From Candidatus Nitronauta litoralis (GTDB taxonomy: Bacteria; Nitrospinota; Nitrospinia; Nitrospinales; Nitrospinaceae), in the NCBI GenBank assembly GCA_015698285.1, contig CP048685.1, forward strand, positions 434,001 through 498,000: a DNA stretch of 64,000 nt. Reading direction: 5' to 3'. A model generated the notes under the pieces. It searched no databases, had not been told where the DNA came from, and worked only from the letters and a program-made list of their open reading frames with translations. Below are positions 8,366-17,754 of the stretch, piece by piece. Each line of letters starts with the position of its first letter. Positions within the stretch are counted from its first letter, which is position 1. Made by a program: the position numbers and the translations under genes.

Positions 8366-10129
8366 CTAGTGCCCGGCCAATGGGGCTTCCAATTGAAAAC
8401 ATTTTGGCCATAAAACCTGAAAAGTTGTCAACAAATCAGCGGTGTCCAGTAGGCACACCCTGCCACTATGGTTTTCAACGATTTTTTTCACTATAGTCAA
8501 TCCCACCCCAGTACTTTCTTTTTCATCCCGTGCCTCCAGGGTTTGGAACATTTTAAATATTCGGTCAGCGTATTCTTGTGGGATTTTCTTGCCCTCGTTC
8601 GCCACTAAAATTTCAATATAGCGTTCATCTTTTTGGTATTGTTTTGCAGACACCTTTATTTTGCCTCCTGGCGCATCGCTGTGCCTGATGGCATTCGATA
8701 TGAGATTGACAAACACCTGAGTTAATTGGGTTGGGTCTGCGAAAACGTTTGGAATATTCTTACCAATGTCGATACTGATATTGGTGTACCCTTCCATCAG
8801 GGAAAGCGCATTACTGACAATTTCTTCTATATTGCAATACATTTTCTCTGACCCGGCCGTCCCCGCTCGTGAATAGTTTAGAATCCCCTGAATAAGATTC
8901 TCCATTCTTGCGACTCTGTTCTTCAGTGTAACAATATTTTCTTTAGTCTCGCTCTCCAGGTTTTCGCCTAGATCTTCAGCAATCCAATCGGAAAGATTAT
9001 TGATTGCTCTGAGAGGTGCTTTTAAATCATGTGAAACCACATAGGCAAACTGCTCCAAATCCTCATTTGATTTTTTAAGAAAAACCGCCTGGTCAATTAA
9101 TTTTTTATTTATGGAATTTGCAAAATCAATAGCTCGTTTATTTGTTCTCGATAACGCCAAAATCAAAAAAATGATTAATGCATCAATGATAATCCCTCCA
9201 ATAAGTATTGTAAGGGGTTGAAAGCTATCCGTGGCTTTTTTAAAAGATTGGGTCGTTTGTATATCAAACTCCCATTTCCTTCCATACCAGTCTATTGAAA
9301 TTGTTTTTTTAAAGAGAGGGTTCTGATCGTATTCTTTTTGGTTTTCACCAAACTGGTCATACAAAGTTTCCTTCCCATCACGTAACCTGAAACCGACATG
9401 GAGTTCTTCCTTCATCAACACCCCATTCATTAAAACTTCAGCTATAAAAGGGGCGTAAACCATTCCTATAAAATTTTTTCGCCTCTCTTCCAGAGACTCA
9501 TATTTCCCCCCGGCATAAAATGGAGTAAAAAACAGAAAACCGGGCGTTCTTTTTTCGTCTTGAACAAGAACAATGGGGCCTGTTATCTGTGCTTCCCCTG
9601 TGTCACGTGCTTTTTTTGCTGCAGTGTAACGATTGGTCTCGTGAACCATATCAAGACCAACGGCTTTAGAATTATTCTCTACGGGTTCAATATAGGTTAT
9701 TGGGAAAAACTCCTTTTCATCATGAGGAGGGTGAATATGGAAGTCTGGCCGCTCCATTCTTTGCTTCTCAAGAAAACCTTTTAATTTATGCTGTGGGACG
9801 TAAAAAATCACACCTAGACCCAATACACCAGGATATTTCACTTCCACACCAAAACTTTGCTCAAAAACTCTCCACTCGGCCGCAGAAATATCACCCCCCT
9901 TTGCCTGGATAGCTGAAACTCCGGCCCACAGCGCATCTTCATATTTCTGCATTCTTTCTGAAATCAATTCTATCGCCTGCTGTGATTCCCTGCGAAATTT
10001 GCCTTCAATTTTTTCATCAACCTGGGTTTTGGTAAACCACCAGGCAAGCATCGTCAAAATTATTGACAAGGAAACGATCACCCAGTGAAACCAGTGAAGG
10101 TGGGCATCTATTTGCTCTGGACTTTTCAA
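8366..10129 (-). CDS. CHASE-domain sensor histidine kinase
   Basis: 587 residues with a TTG start backed by GGAG eight bases upstream. An N-terminal helix (about 12-32) is followed by an extracytoplasmic CHASE domain (about 80-250; PGVLGLGVIFYVP, TYIEPVENN, GFLFFTPFY), a second helix near 310-330 and a coiled coil. The kinase core has the phospho-His in VSHDLKAPLRAI, NLISNAIRHSD and GVGLTIV. This is the phytochrome/bacteriophytochrome style of transmitter, which fits the Rcp1-like regulator immediately downstream. CHASE domains sense small extracellular molecules; the ligand is not predictable. Confidence 0.92.
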   Translation of the reverse strand: MKSPEQIDAHLHWFHWVIVSLSIILTMLAWWFTKTQVDEKIEGKFRRESQQAIELISERMQKYEDALWAGVSAIQAKGGDISAAEWRVFEQSFGVEVKYPGVLGLGVIFYVPQHKLKGFLEKQRMERPDFHIHPPHDEKEFFPITYIEPVENNSKAVGLDMVHETNRYTAAKKARDTGEAQITGPIVLVQDEKRTPGFLFFTPFYAGGKYESLEERRKNFIGMVYAPFIAEVLMNGVLMKEELHVGFRLRDGKETLYDQFGENQKEYDQNPLFKKTISIDWYGRKWEFDIQTTQSFKKATDSFQPLTILIGGIIIDALIIFLILALSRTNKRAIDFANSINKKLIDQAVFLKKSNEDLEQFAYVVSHDLKAPLRAINNLSDWIAEDLGENLESETKENIVTLKNRVARMENLIQGILNYSRAGTAGSEKMYCNIEEIVSNALSLMEGYTNISIDIGKNIPNVFADPTQLTQVFVNLISNAIRHSDAPGGKIKVSAKQYQKDERYIEILVANEGKKIPQEYADRIFKMFQTLEARDEKESTGVGLTIVKKIVENHSGRVCLLDTADLLTTFQVLWPKCFQLEAPLAGH

Positions 10130-10922
10130 TTCTTCACTCCATCAATAAAAACCTGCATTGGAAAGAAGCAACCCCATCCACAGCCAGTCGCAGACAAGTC
10201 CCCTCCAAATCTTTGATTCTTGCCTCCAGACCAAATCAATACTTTTTCAAGATTTTTATATGGGCCATCACAACATGCCATCACATTTTACTTTTCCAAA
10301 AACTACTCTTTAAATTTTTCAATTTATAATTTTTTAACCACTTGAATAATTCCCAGAACCAATAAAATATTGATCCTTATTCTGAACTTAACTCTTAATT
10401 AAAAGCTAAGGGATGCCTCATAAAAAGTCCATTTTAAATCCACGCCACGCCTTACAATCAGGTATCTCCGTACCACGAAAAGACCGATGCCCCCTATTCA
10501 ATTGAAAACAAAGTGTTTAGCAACACTCCACACGAACCCGTCTCTATCTCCAATAATTGATTCGACCCCGAAAAAAGCCCCTTTTTTCCAACAATAAATG
10601 TAAATATTTTTAGCTGCATTCAACGATGAACGGAAAACTCTTTGAAAAAATAATTCAGGGTTCCTCAATCTGTATCAAAAATTTAAGTCAACGAAAAGAT
10701 AGGCAACCCAATCATCCTCTTTTTATTAAAAGCAGGAACAAAAGGTTTTTTAAAGGTCATTTTAAGGCTTGGGATCCCTTGCTTTATACTGGCCTATATT
10801 TTTTTAAATAAAATATTCAGGTGAACAAAATCTTTAAAATACCAGTCTACTGGCTCGACAAAATTTAAGAAAAAAATATCTTCTTTATATGCAGATTCGA
10901 TTTTCTCGGCTTTCGGATCAAG
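10130..10922. other. intergenic region, no gene recognised
   Basis: About 790 AT-rich bases between the CHASE kinase start and the end of the small secreted-protein gene. A 61-codon open frame at 10626-10811 has low-complexity basic composition and no ribosome binding site; I do not support it. No RNA gene seen. Confidence 0.5.
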
Positions 10923-11231
10923 TCAATTCATTGCAAGGCCTGAAATTTGATCCACCCGAATCATTACCTGATCATATTCCCGGTTTTTTCCAACTATTAA
11001 TTCTGTTCCAATTAATTCAGTCACAACAACCGCAACACTCTGACCGGACAGGTAGATGGTAAGCCCTTTTTTATCTTTCTTGCTCTTTTCCGCCATGGCA
11101 ATAATTTTATCTTTTACTTCTTTTGACATAGTCGAAACGCATTTTTTATCCATTGAATAAACTATTTGCGGTGCTCCGAATGAAACCATCCAGGCAAGAG
11201 CTACAGTTAATATCATGCGATGCATTTTCAT
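10923..11231 (-). CDS. small secreted protein, unknown function
   Basis: 102 residues with a signal peptide (about 1-26, ending near VYSM) and a mature part of about 76 residues containing one Cys and a Lys-rich helix. The second half looks like a small beta structure (LTIYLSGQSVAVVVTELIG, then VMIRVDQISGLAMN). The plus-strand sequence at its 5' side, read on the minus strand, gives TCTGGAGGCATTATG, a good ribosome binding site. It lies 34 bases downstream of the catalase-like gene on the same strand and is probably co-transcribed. I recognise no family. Confidence 0.7.
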   Translation of the reverse strand: MKMHRMILTVALAWMVSFGAPQIVYSMDKKCVSTMSKEVKDKIIAMAEKSKKDKKGLTIYLSGQSVAVVVTELIGTELIVGKNREYDQVMIRVDQISGLAMN

Positions 11232-11265
11232 AATGCCTCCAGAGTGGAATTAATATTTCTATTGG

Positions 11266-12429
11266 TTATTTTCTACCACGGGCTGATTCCAGATACACAG
11301 GATTTCGTAATCTGTTGATTCCACCTAAGGGCTGATGAGCCTCCAGTGAATGCCAGGGATTAAACTCCAATTCTTCGCAAGCTGTATTAGCCGCCGGCTT
11401 ATCAAAGTTTTGCACCGGGATTACAATTTCAGCGACCTTTTCATATGGCACCCCTTTTTTCATCTTCCCTGGAAACTCCCCAATAAGCGATTTATCCTCA
11501 ATCCATTCAAAAGTAGCATCTTCTATCCCCAGATCCTTTTGGTCTGTTGGCACTTGCAGCAAAAAGTCGAAACAAACCCTCTTTCCAGTATTTAAACCAA
11601 ATTGGTTTCTCATAGCTTCCCGGAGGTAATCCGGGGATTTCCTGCATTGTTTGGGTTTCGCCGAAAATTTCATTACCTTATCAGGCCCCAAAAGAAAAGG
11701 AGATGCTGAAAAATATTGCGCATCAAATGGACTTTCCATTTTCGCCTTAACAATTGAACCAACGATTTGCCTTTCCCGCCCTCTTAGCTTGGAGTTTTCC
11801 GGCAGACCCTTTGTCACAAATCTTTTCACTGGATTGACCGCATTTCCTTTTAACTCTTCAATTTGGAAGTTTGTGATCTCAAGATAGTCTTCAATATTTT
11901 TGATAGCAAAAACAGGCTGGTTGATCATCAGAAAATCCTGGGTTCCTTTATGGTTCGGAACCTGGATTACTTTCTGCCTCGTAATTTTTTCAACATTTGG
12001 AATCTGGATGGCCATCCCTCTGCTTCTGTTCGCACCCGTAGCGGGGTCCAAATCCGGGTTGACCACAGTGGTTGCATTTGAAAATCTGATTTTCACATTC
12101 GGATAGGCGACTCCAGGCCGGGAAAAAAGACCTACTTGATATTCTTTTTTTATATCCTTGTTGATGATAAAGACCGCGTTAACACACCCATGCGCCTTTG
12201 GATGAACGTTCCTGAGCTTTTTCTTGTCTTTATATCGTAAACCTTGCAATACCCCCTGAGCTTCCACAATTTTTTTAATATTTTCTTCTTCCCCAGCTGC
12301 AACAGTTTCGTGCCTGGTGGGTTTAATTTTATGGGAATAAAGTTCTGCTGCGGCCCAACCTGAGCTGAGACCAATAACGGCCAGCCCCACAAAAACCGAA
12401 AAGAACATTTTGATTGTTTTATTAAACAA
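11266..12429 (-). CDS. exported catalase-like haem protein
   Basis: About 388 residues. The frame opens at 12444, but the TTG at 12429 has GGGGAG seven bases upstream and gives a compact signal peptide ending near WAAAE, so I prefer it. Catalase-superfamily features are HPKAHGCVNAVF (distal His region), IRFSNAT, SRGMAIQIPN and DFLMINQPVFAI. The C-terminus has the FNPWHSLEAHQPLGGINRLR signature of the short catalase-like proteins (SrpA-like branch) rather than the full catalase core. It is therefore likely a periplasmic haem peroxidase- or oxygenase-like enzyme, not a classical catalase. A di-haem cytochrome lipoprotein gene lies directly upstream on the same strand, suggesting a shared oxidative function. 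Confidence 0.85.
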   Translation of the reverse strand: MFNKTIKMFFSVFVGLAVIGLSSGWAAAELYSHKIKPTRHETVAAGEEENIKKIVEAQGVLQGLRYKDKKKLRNVHPKAHGCVNAVFIINKDIKKEYQVGLFSRPGVAYPNVKIRFSNATTVVNPDLDPATGANRSRGMAIQIPNVEKITRQKVIQVPNHKGTQDFLMINQPVFAIKNIEDYLEITNFQIEELKGNAVNPVKRFVTKGLPENSKLRGRERQIVGSIVKAKMESPFDAQYFSASPFLLGPDKVMKFSAKPKQCRKSPDYLREAMRNQFGLNTGKRVCFDFLLQVPTDQKDLGIEDATFEWIEDKSLIGEFPGKMKKGVPYEKVAEIVIPVQNFDKPAANTACEELEFNPWHSLEAHQPLGGINRLRNPVYLESARGRK

Positions 12430-12544
12430 GGTCTGTCTCCCCAAGAAGAGTTATTTTTTCCGACATCGCTATTTCTGATTCGTCAATTCATAACTCCAAC
12501 AACCTTTCAACGGCCAGTTGAACGCATCCCAAAACTCTCAAGCT

Positions 12545-14305
12545 TCACAATGTTTTCAGGTACTCAACAAGTTGCCATCTTTCCTCTTCCTCCAGACGGG
12601 AGGTGAAGTTATGCCCCGTGTTCAGGTTACCCTGCAATTTCGTATCAAACGTAAAGTCATTCCCACAACCTTTTTGAGGATCGGGTTTGTATTTAAAACC
12701 GACATGGACCGGATCAAACTCTCGACTGCCCACGCAAAATTCCGAATCCCGTTCACTTTCTTTTAGTAGGAGCTGATACAGATTGGGCACGGAACCATTG
12801 TGAAGATAGGGAGCAGTTGCCCAGATCCCGTTTAGGGGACGCGCTTTATACACCAGAACCTCTTTCAGCATGGCTTTTTTTATTTCTGGAGTCGCCTTGG
12901 TACAATCAACCGGTGCTTCCGGATCCTTGGGGTTTACTCGATAGCCGGTATATTCCAGAAACTGTTCAGGAGGGAGTTTTAACAATTCCGGCCCGACTAA
13001 TACCCGGATAAATTTTCCAAGGACCATTCCTGCCGGAACCTTTCCGCATTCAGCTTTCCATTCCGGCATTAATGCTTTTACTACGGGACCCGTCTCAAAG
13101 AACCGACCAGCAAAGTTCGTAGCCATCCTCGGATCCGTTCTCATTTTTTCAATGTAAATTCCATTGGTTTTAATGAAAGTTTTTCCCGCAAAATTTTCTT
13201 TGGGGTCAGTCATATTTTTACTCAAATCATTGGCGTGACATCCATTACAATAACGGTCATAAAGCTTTTTACCTTTCTCCGCTTTTGGCCTGTCAATTTT
13301 TGGCAGATGCTCCTCCGGCCATTTTGGCGATTCCAGTTTCACCAGCCACTGCTCCAGATTAAACAAGTCATGCAACCGTATACTCGATTTAAAGGGAGGT
13401 CGTTTAGATAGCTGTGGGGTTATTTCTCCATACACACCAACCACTTCTCCCGCGTTTCTCGCAATCGGGTTGTCAACAGACCTGTTCCATTGAACAAAAT
13501 CCAGTTTTGGCGCATCCCAGATAAAAGGATAACTGACCGGTGCATTGGCTGGAAGAATATCCTGAGGTTGCCCCATATTTTTAGCGACCTCGTTTATGAT
13601 CGCGCCAAATGCATCCAACCTGGCAAAACCGTAACGCAGAGGCGAATGGTTTCTGCGAACCAGTTCATTGAAACCTTCCGTGAATTTCTTTAACTCCTCT
13701 TTGAGAACAGATGAGTCTTCCCTGTTTACCCTTTTGGCAAAACGATCAAATTTCGCACTATCTGCCACAGTTGCATTGAGGGCATTGCGTACTTCTTCCA
13801 GGAATCCCTGAAAATCAGCCATTGAAGGACCGCCATCAACCCGAATGCCGACGCCTTTATAATTGACTTGATTGGTGTGGCAGGCGGAACAATTGAATCC
13901 CATCCAACCCTCTTTATCAGGTGCTCCTTTTTTAAAGGGCGGATCTTTCACAAACCCGACTGGCAGGCCATCCGGATTTAGTTGTTCATATAGTGCTCCA
14001 TCTTCTTCCGGTTGAGGTCGGTGTGTCAGGAACCGCAAACGGTTCATGTTGGATGGATCTCGAATTAACCTTTCATTTCCAGGTTGCTCCAAAGCCAGAA
14101 ACCATTTATAGGGAATCAGGTGTGAACCCTGCGGAGTGTAATAAGAAAGCTCTCGAAATTTATTTGTTTGGTCCCAACCTTGATCCAGATAAACCAGTCC
14201 AGAGGTATCCCCTGAATTCGGGTTATCCTTACCGGGAAAGATGGAACTCAAGCATCCAGAACATAAAAGTGTTACCAATACAGCAGCTAGAAATTTCATA
14301 TACAT
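12545..14305 (-). CDS. di-haem cytochrome c lipoprotein, peroxidase/RoxA-like
   Basis: 586 residues. The start ATG has GGAG nine bases upstream. The N-terminus LLCSGC looks like a lipobox with the lipidated Cys at residue 18. There are two CxxCH haem sites: CSACH at 139-143 and CNGCH near residue 350. The segments FNCSACHTNQVNY, GNGCH-type contexts and TAPYLHNGSVPNLYQLL near the C-terminus are hallmarks of the MauG/cytochrome c peroxidase superfamily. The overall length and the two well-separated haems resemble the RoxA-like branch more than 330-residue CcpA enzymes. It is expected in the periplasm, anchored to a membrane. It stands 100 bases upstream of the catalase-like gene. Substrate unknown. 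Confidence 0.85.
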   Translation of the reverse strand: MYMKFLAAVLVTLLCSGCLSSIFPGKDNPNSGDTSGLVYLDQGWDQTNKFRELSYYTPQGSHLIPYKWFLALEQPGNERLIRDPSNMNRLRFLTHRPQPEEDGALYEQLNPDGLPVGFVKDPPFKKGAPDKEGWMGFNCSACHTNQVNYKGVGIRVDGGPSMADFQGFLEEVRNALNATVADSAKFDRFAKRVNREDSSVLKEELKKFTEGFNELVRRNHSPLRYGFARLDAFGAIINEVAKNMGQPQDILPANAPVSYPFIWDAPKLDFVQWNRSVDNPIARNAGEVVGVYGEITPQLSKRPPFKSSIRLHDLFNLEQWLVKLESPKWPEEHLPKIDRPKAEKGKKLYDRYCNGCHANDLSKNMTDPKENFAGKTFIKTNGIYIEKMRTDPRMATNFAGRFFETGPVVKALMPEWKAECGKVPAGMVLGKFIRVLVGPELLKLPPEQFLEYTGYRVNPKDPEAPVDCTKATPEIKKAMLKEVLVYKARPLNGIWATAPYLHNGSVPNLYQLLLKESERDSEFCVGSREFDPVHVGFKYKPDPQKGCGNDFTFDTKLQGNLNTGHNFTSRLEEEERWQLVEYLKTL

Positions 14306-14560
14306 TCTATTTCTCCTTAAAACTTCTTTCCCGAACAGGTTGCAGTAAGCTGGCCATTTCTTAGGTTTAACGATGTGAATGAAATTTAGGTCAAATTTAG
14401 ACCTTTTTCAAGGGAAATCAACTTATGTAAAGGGTCCCTCAAACCGGGACAATCTGTAGCCCCCAGTTTTCAAAACTTAAAAGGCTAAATTAATCATACT
14501 CTTCCCCTACCCCCTCCTCATTCAGGGAACAAATCTTTTAATGTTAACAGGGGAATCCCC

Positions 14561-15973
14561 TTAGAAGTTCTTGTACAAGTCCAGAGCAAGGAGCCGTTGA
14601 GTCGAATGATCCACAAGAGGCTCAGGATAATCCTTTCCGATCAAGCAACCTGCTTTAAGCTGGGCCTCTTTCCTGCACTTAGATGGAAAGTGAATTTCTT
14701 TATTGGAAAAGTTCTTCAGTTCCGGCACATTTGCCCGGATAAACTTTCCATCCGGGTCAAACCGTGTGGACTGGGTTATCGGATTAAAAATTCTGAACCA
14801 GGGCTGAGCATCGCACCCTGTAGAAGCGCACCATTGCCATCCACCATTGTTGGCTGCCAGATCAAAGTCGAGGAGAAAACGGGCAAAGTAAGCCTCCCCT
14901 TTCCTCCAATCCACCAGCAGGTCTTTTACAAGAAAAGAAGCCACCACCATACGAAGCCGGTTGTGCATCCAACCTGTTGCGTTGAATTGCCGCATCGCAG
15001 CGTCTACCAGGGGGTACCCTGTTTGGCCTATACACCATGCTTTAAAAAACCTGTCACCACCCGACCATTTGATCTGATTGAATTTTGGAATGAATGTCTG
15101 CTCGACCACTCTTGGGAATCTGTCTAATATCATTTGATAAAATTCACGCCATATCAATTCAGAAAGCCATACCTGCGCTCCTTTGGAGTCTTGTTCAAGA
15201 GCGCCTTTAACAAGCTTGCGAATACTAACCGTTCCAAACCTTAAATGGACAGACAATCCGGATGTTCCATTGATGAACGGGAAATCGCGCGACTCATTAT
15301 ATTGCCCCACGCATTTCAAAAACTTTCTGAAACGCTTTCCACCTTCCTGCTCGCCCGGTTCAATCCATAAGGATGCTTTCTCGAAACCAATTGATTTAAG
15401 GTCAAAGGGCTTAACAAATTTATTAATATTTTTTAACGGTGATAGTTTTTTAAGGTTCGGACGATATTCCCGATAGCCTTCCTCCGTCACTTTTTTTAGC
15501 CAGGCATTTTTGTAAGGAGTAAACACACGGAAGGGATGACCTGCCTGGGTTGTTATTTCCAACCTTTCAAATACCACCTGATCCTTAAAGCTTTGAAACG
15601 ATATTCCCAAACCTTTCAAACGATCTCCAACAAACTCGTCTCTTTCTTTCGCCGCTGGTTCGTAATCGCGATTGCAAAAAACTCCATCCACACCAAGTTC
15701 CGCAGCCAGCTCCGGAATCTCAACGCAGGGATCTCCCTTGACCGTGATCAAAGCCGATCCCTTGTCCCTTAACTTTTTGTCAATTTCATTCAGGCATTCA
15801 TAAATAAAAGTAACCCGACGGTCATCCCGGTCCTTAAGTTTTTTCAGGATCGTTTCATCATAGACAAACACCACACTGACCTGTTTTGAAACACGACAGG
15901 CTTCATAAAGGGCACGGTGATCCGAGAGCCTCAGATCGCGACGGATCCAGCAAATGGCGTGTTGAAATTTCAT
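14561..15973 (-). CDS. phrB: deoxyribodipyrimidine photolyase
   Basis: 470 residues, the usual length for a class I CPD photolyase. The N-terminal antenna-binding Rossmann domain starts with ICWIRRDLRLSDHRAL. The C-terminal FAD domain shows SELIWREFYQMIL, GYPLVDAAMRQFNATGWMHN and NNGGWQWCASTGCDAQPWF, which include the FAD and lesion-binding residues, followed by RIFNPITQ. It repairs UV-induced pyrimidine dimers with light. It stands alone on the minus strand, 255 bases from the cytochrome gene start. Cryptochrome-DASH is less likely given the class I motif set. Confidence 0.95.
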   Translation of the reverse strand: MKFQHAICWIRRDLRLSDHRALYEACRVSKQVSVVFVYDETILKKLKDRDDRRVTFIYECLNEIDKKLRDKGSALITVKGDPCVEIPELAAELGVDGVFCNRDYEPAAKERDEFVGDRLKGLGISFQSFKDQVVFERLEITTQAGHPFRVFTPYKNAWLKKVTEEGYREYRPNLKKLSPLKNINKFVKPFDLKSIGFEKASLWIEPGEQEGGKRFRKFLKCVGQYNESRDFPFINGTSGLSVHLRFGTVSIRKLVKGALEQDSKGAQVWLSELIWREFYQMILDRFPRVVEQTFIPKFNQIKWSGGDRFFKAWCIGQTGYPLVDAAMRQFNATGWMHNRLRMVVASFLVKDLLVDWRKGEAYFARFLLDFDLAANNGGWQWCASTGCDAQPWFRIFNPITQSTRFDPDGKFIRANVPELKNFSNKEIHFPSKCRKEAQLKAGCLIGKDYPEPLVDHSTQRLLALDLYKNF

Positions 15974-16048
15974 AATAATAAAATAACATTTTTTAATTAA
16001 TCAGGTTTGAGCTTGTATCCTTCTTCAATTTTAAGCCATAATTATTTC

Positions 16049-16702
16049 ATGTCTTCCAGAGTTTATTTCTGTCCCCTTTTCATCGGATTCAATTTGATGG
16101 TCTCTCCTGTGTCAGGTCAGGAAGCTGGAATGGTGAAGGTGCCTGCCGGAGACTTTCAATCCAGCGTCTCTTCCAGCAAGACTCATCTCGATGAGTTTTA
16201 TATTGATGAAAGGGAAGTGACCCAGAAGGAATACGTGAACGTCATGGGTCCTCACAACTTTTACTGGAAACAGGAAAACCATCCAGCGGAACAAGTTACC
16301 TGGTTCAAAGCCCGGGACTATTGCAAAAAGGTGGGAAAACGTCTACCTACTGAAGAGGAATGGGAAAAAGCAGCGAAAGCCGGGAGCCGAACCCGTTATT
16401 TCTGGGGGAATAATCCAGACGCCTCCTATGTCTGGTTCGGCGGGCATTACGATGAGGGGCACCATCCGGTAGGCAAAAAGAAACCCAATGCTTACGGATT
16501 ATTTGATACGTCGGGCAACGTCTGGGAATGGACATCCACCAAGGTTGAGGTCCACAGCAATGTCTCCAGCGAAAAAATCAAAAAGCAGGTAGCCCGTGGA
16601 GGCGCGTTCAATGTATCAGCAAACCTGGTCACCTCGACCAGCCGGCTTCTTCTCTACCCCAAAAACCGCGCATTTAATGTCGGGTTCCGCTGCGCGAAAT
16701 GA
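16049..16702 (+). CDS. secreted FGE-like (SUMF1/DUF323) protein
   Basis: About 217 residues from the ATG at 16049; a TTG at 16007 would add 14. Neither start has a strong ribosome binding site. A signal peptide ends near SGQEA. The remainder is a single formylglycine-generating-enzyme-like fold: MVKVPAGDF, FYIDEREVTQKEY, PAEQVTWFKARDYCKKVGKRLPTEEEWEKAA, YGLFDTSGNVWEWT, VARGGAFN and NVGFRCAK. It lacks the paired active-site cysteines of true sulfatase-maturing FGE, so formylglycine formation is unlikely. Such domains often serve as C-lectin-like scaffolds or other oxidases. It is the shortest of three FGE-fold proteins in this window. Confidence 0.85.
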   Translation: MSSRVYFCPLFIGFNLMVSPVSGQEAGMVKVPAGDFQSSVSSSKTHLDEFYIDEREVTQKEYVNVMGPHNFYWKQENHPAEQVTWFKARDYCKKVGKRLPTEEEWEKAAKAGSRTRYFWGNNPDASYVWFGGHYDEGHHPVGKKKPNAYGLFDTSGNVWEWTSTKVEVHSNVSSEKIKKQVARGGAFNVSANLVTSTSRLLLYPKNRAFNVGFRCAK

Positions 16703-16797
16703 ACTACGTATTCCTGATAAAAAGTAAAACGGTCCGGATTAAGAAAAGTTCCCGGCAGAAGAATTGAATTTTTTCAGCTTTAAAGCTTTTCGATTCT

Positions 16798-17754
16798 TCA
16801 AGAGACCTTAATACCGCTGGTGGTCATATGAAACTCAGCGCTCTCCACGTTCAGTCGGTCCAGTTGATCGGCAGTCAGTGTAATATCCCCGGCGGCACAA
16901 AACTCCTTCACCTGATCCACCTTCCGTGATCCCACCACAGCGGTGATTATATTCTGTTTCTGGGTCACCCAGGCCAGGGCCACGTTGATGGGGGCCGTAT
17001 TGATTTCCTGGGCAATTTCCTGAACAGTGCGCCGCACACCTTGCGATTCTCCAAGATAAGGGTGCGTATACAGGTAATACTCCCGACGGGCTTGTGCCTT
17101 TAAGGCCTCTTCATCCAACCGATCGGCCAACAGACCACGGGCACTTGGTGAATACGCCATATAACCGATGCCGGCTTTTTCACATTCCTTAATATGTTCT
17201 CCTTCATACTCGCGCTGGAGCAGGCTATAAGGAACCTGATTGGCGGTAAACATTGAAGCTTTTCCTGTCATCAAACCTATGTCCCTCGCCCGGAAATTCG
17301 AGACCCCTATGGTACGGGCCTTGCCGCTTTCTTTGAGAGCACCCATGATGTCGCACATCTTTCCGGTCTTTAACATGGTGTCTAAAAACATGCCGGGCCA
17401 GTGAACCATATACACATCCACATAATCCCGCCCAAGAGCTTTCAACGTACCCTCCAGACGCGACTGATATTCTTCGAGTTTCAAATCGGCATCTGGCCAG
17501 ATTTTTGAAACGATGATGACATCATTTTTGCGAGAGCCCAGGGCTTTGCCGAGACGGCGCTCAGATTCCCCATCTCCATAACCCTCAGCGGTATCAAACG
17601 CCATGATGCCGCCCTCCAGAGCGGTCTTCACTACACGGTCCGCTTCTTCGGCCGTACACGCATCTCCCCAGGCTTCGCTGGGGGAAATCTGGCAACAACC
17701 CAGGGTCAGGGCCGTCCAGGGAATATCGAGTCCTTCAACTTTTTTTGAACGCAT
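16798..17754 (-). CDS. aldo/keto reductase
   Basis: 318 residues, standard length. The AKR (beta/alpha)8 signature is complete: MAFDTAEGYGDGESERRLGKAL (catalytic Asp and Tyr), IIVSKIW (catalytic Lys), VDVYMVHWPG (catalytic His), IGVSNF and the C-terminal NADPH-binding AVVGSRKVDQVKE. It should reduce carbonyl compounds with NADPH in the cytoplasm; the substrate is unknown. It stands alone, convergent with the FGE-like gene. Confidence 0.93.
   Translation of the reverse strand: MRSKKVEGLDIPWTALTLGCCQISPSEAWGDACTAEEADRVVKTALEGGIMAFDTAEGYGDGESERRLGKALGSRKNDVIIVSKIWPDADLKLEEYQSRLEGTLKALGRDYVDVYMVHWPGMFLDTMLKTGKMCDIMGALKESGKARTIGVSNFRARDIGLMTGKASMFTANQVPYSLLQREYEGEHIKECEKAGIGYMAYSPSARGLLADRLDEEALKAQARREYYLYTHPYLGESQGVRRTVQEIAQEINTAPINVALAWVTQKQNIITAVVGSRKVDQVKEFCAAGDITLTADQLDRLNVESAEFHMTTSGIKVS

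Noticed and set aside
10626-10811. 61-codon open frame in the region before the small secreted protein
   Set aside because: Basic and low-complexity, no ribosome binding site and no recognisable feature.
16049-16702. True formylglycine-generating enzyme acting on sulfatases
   Set aside because: The paired active-site Cys are not evident and no sulfatase gene is nearby; the same applies to the proteins at 19229 and 58546.
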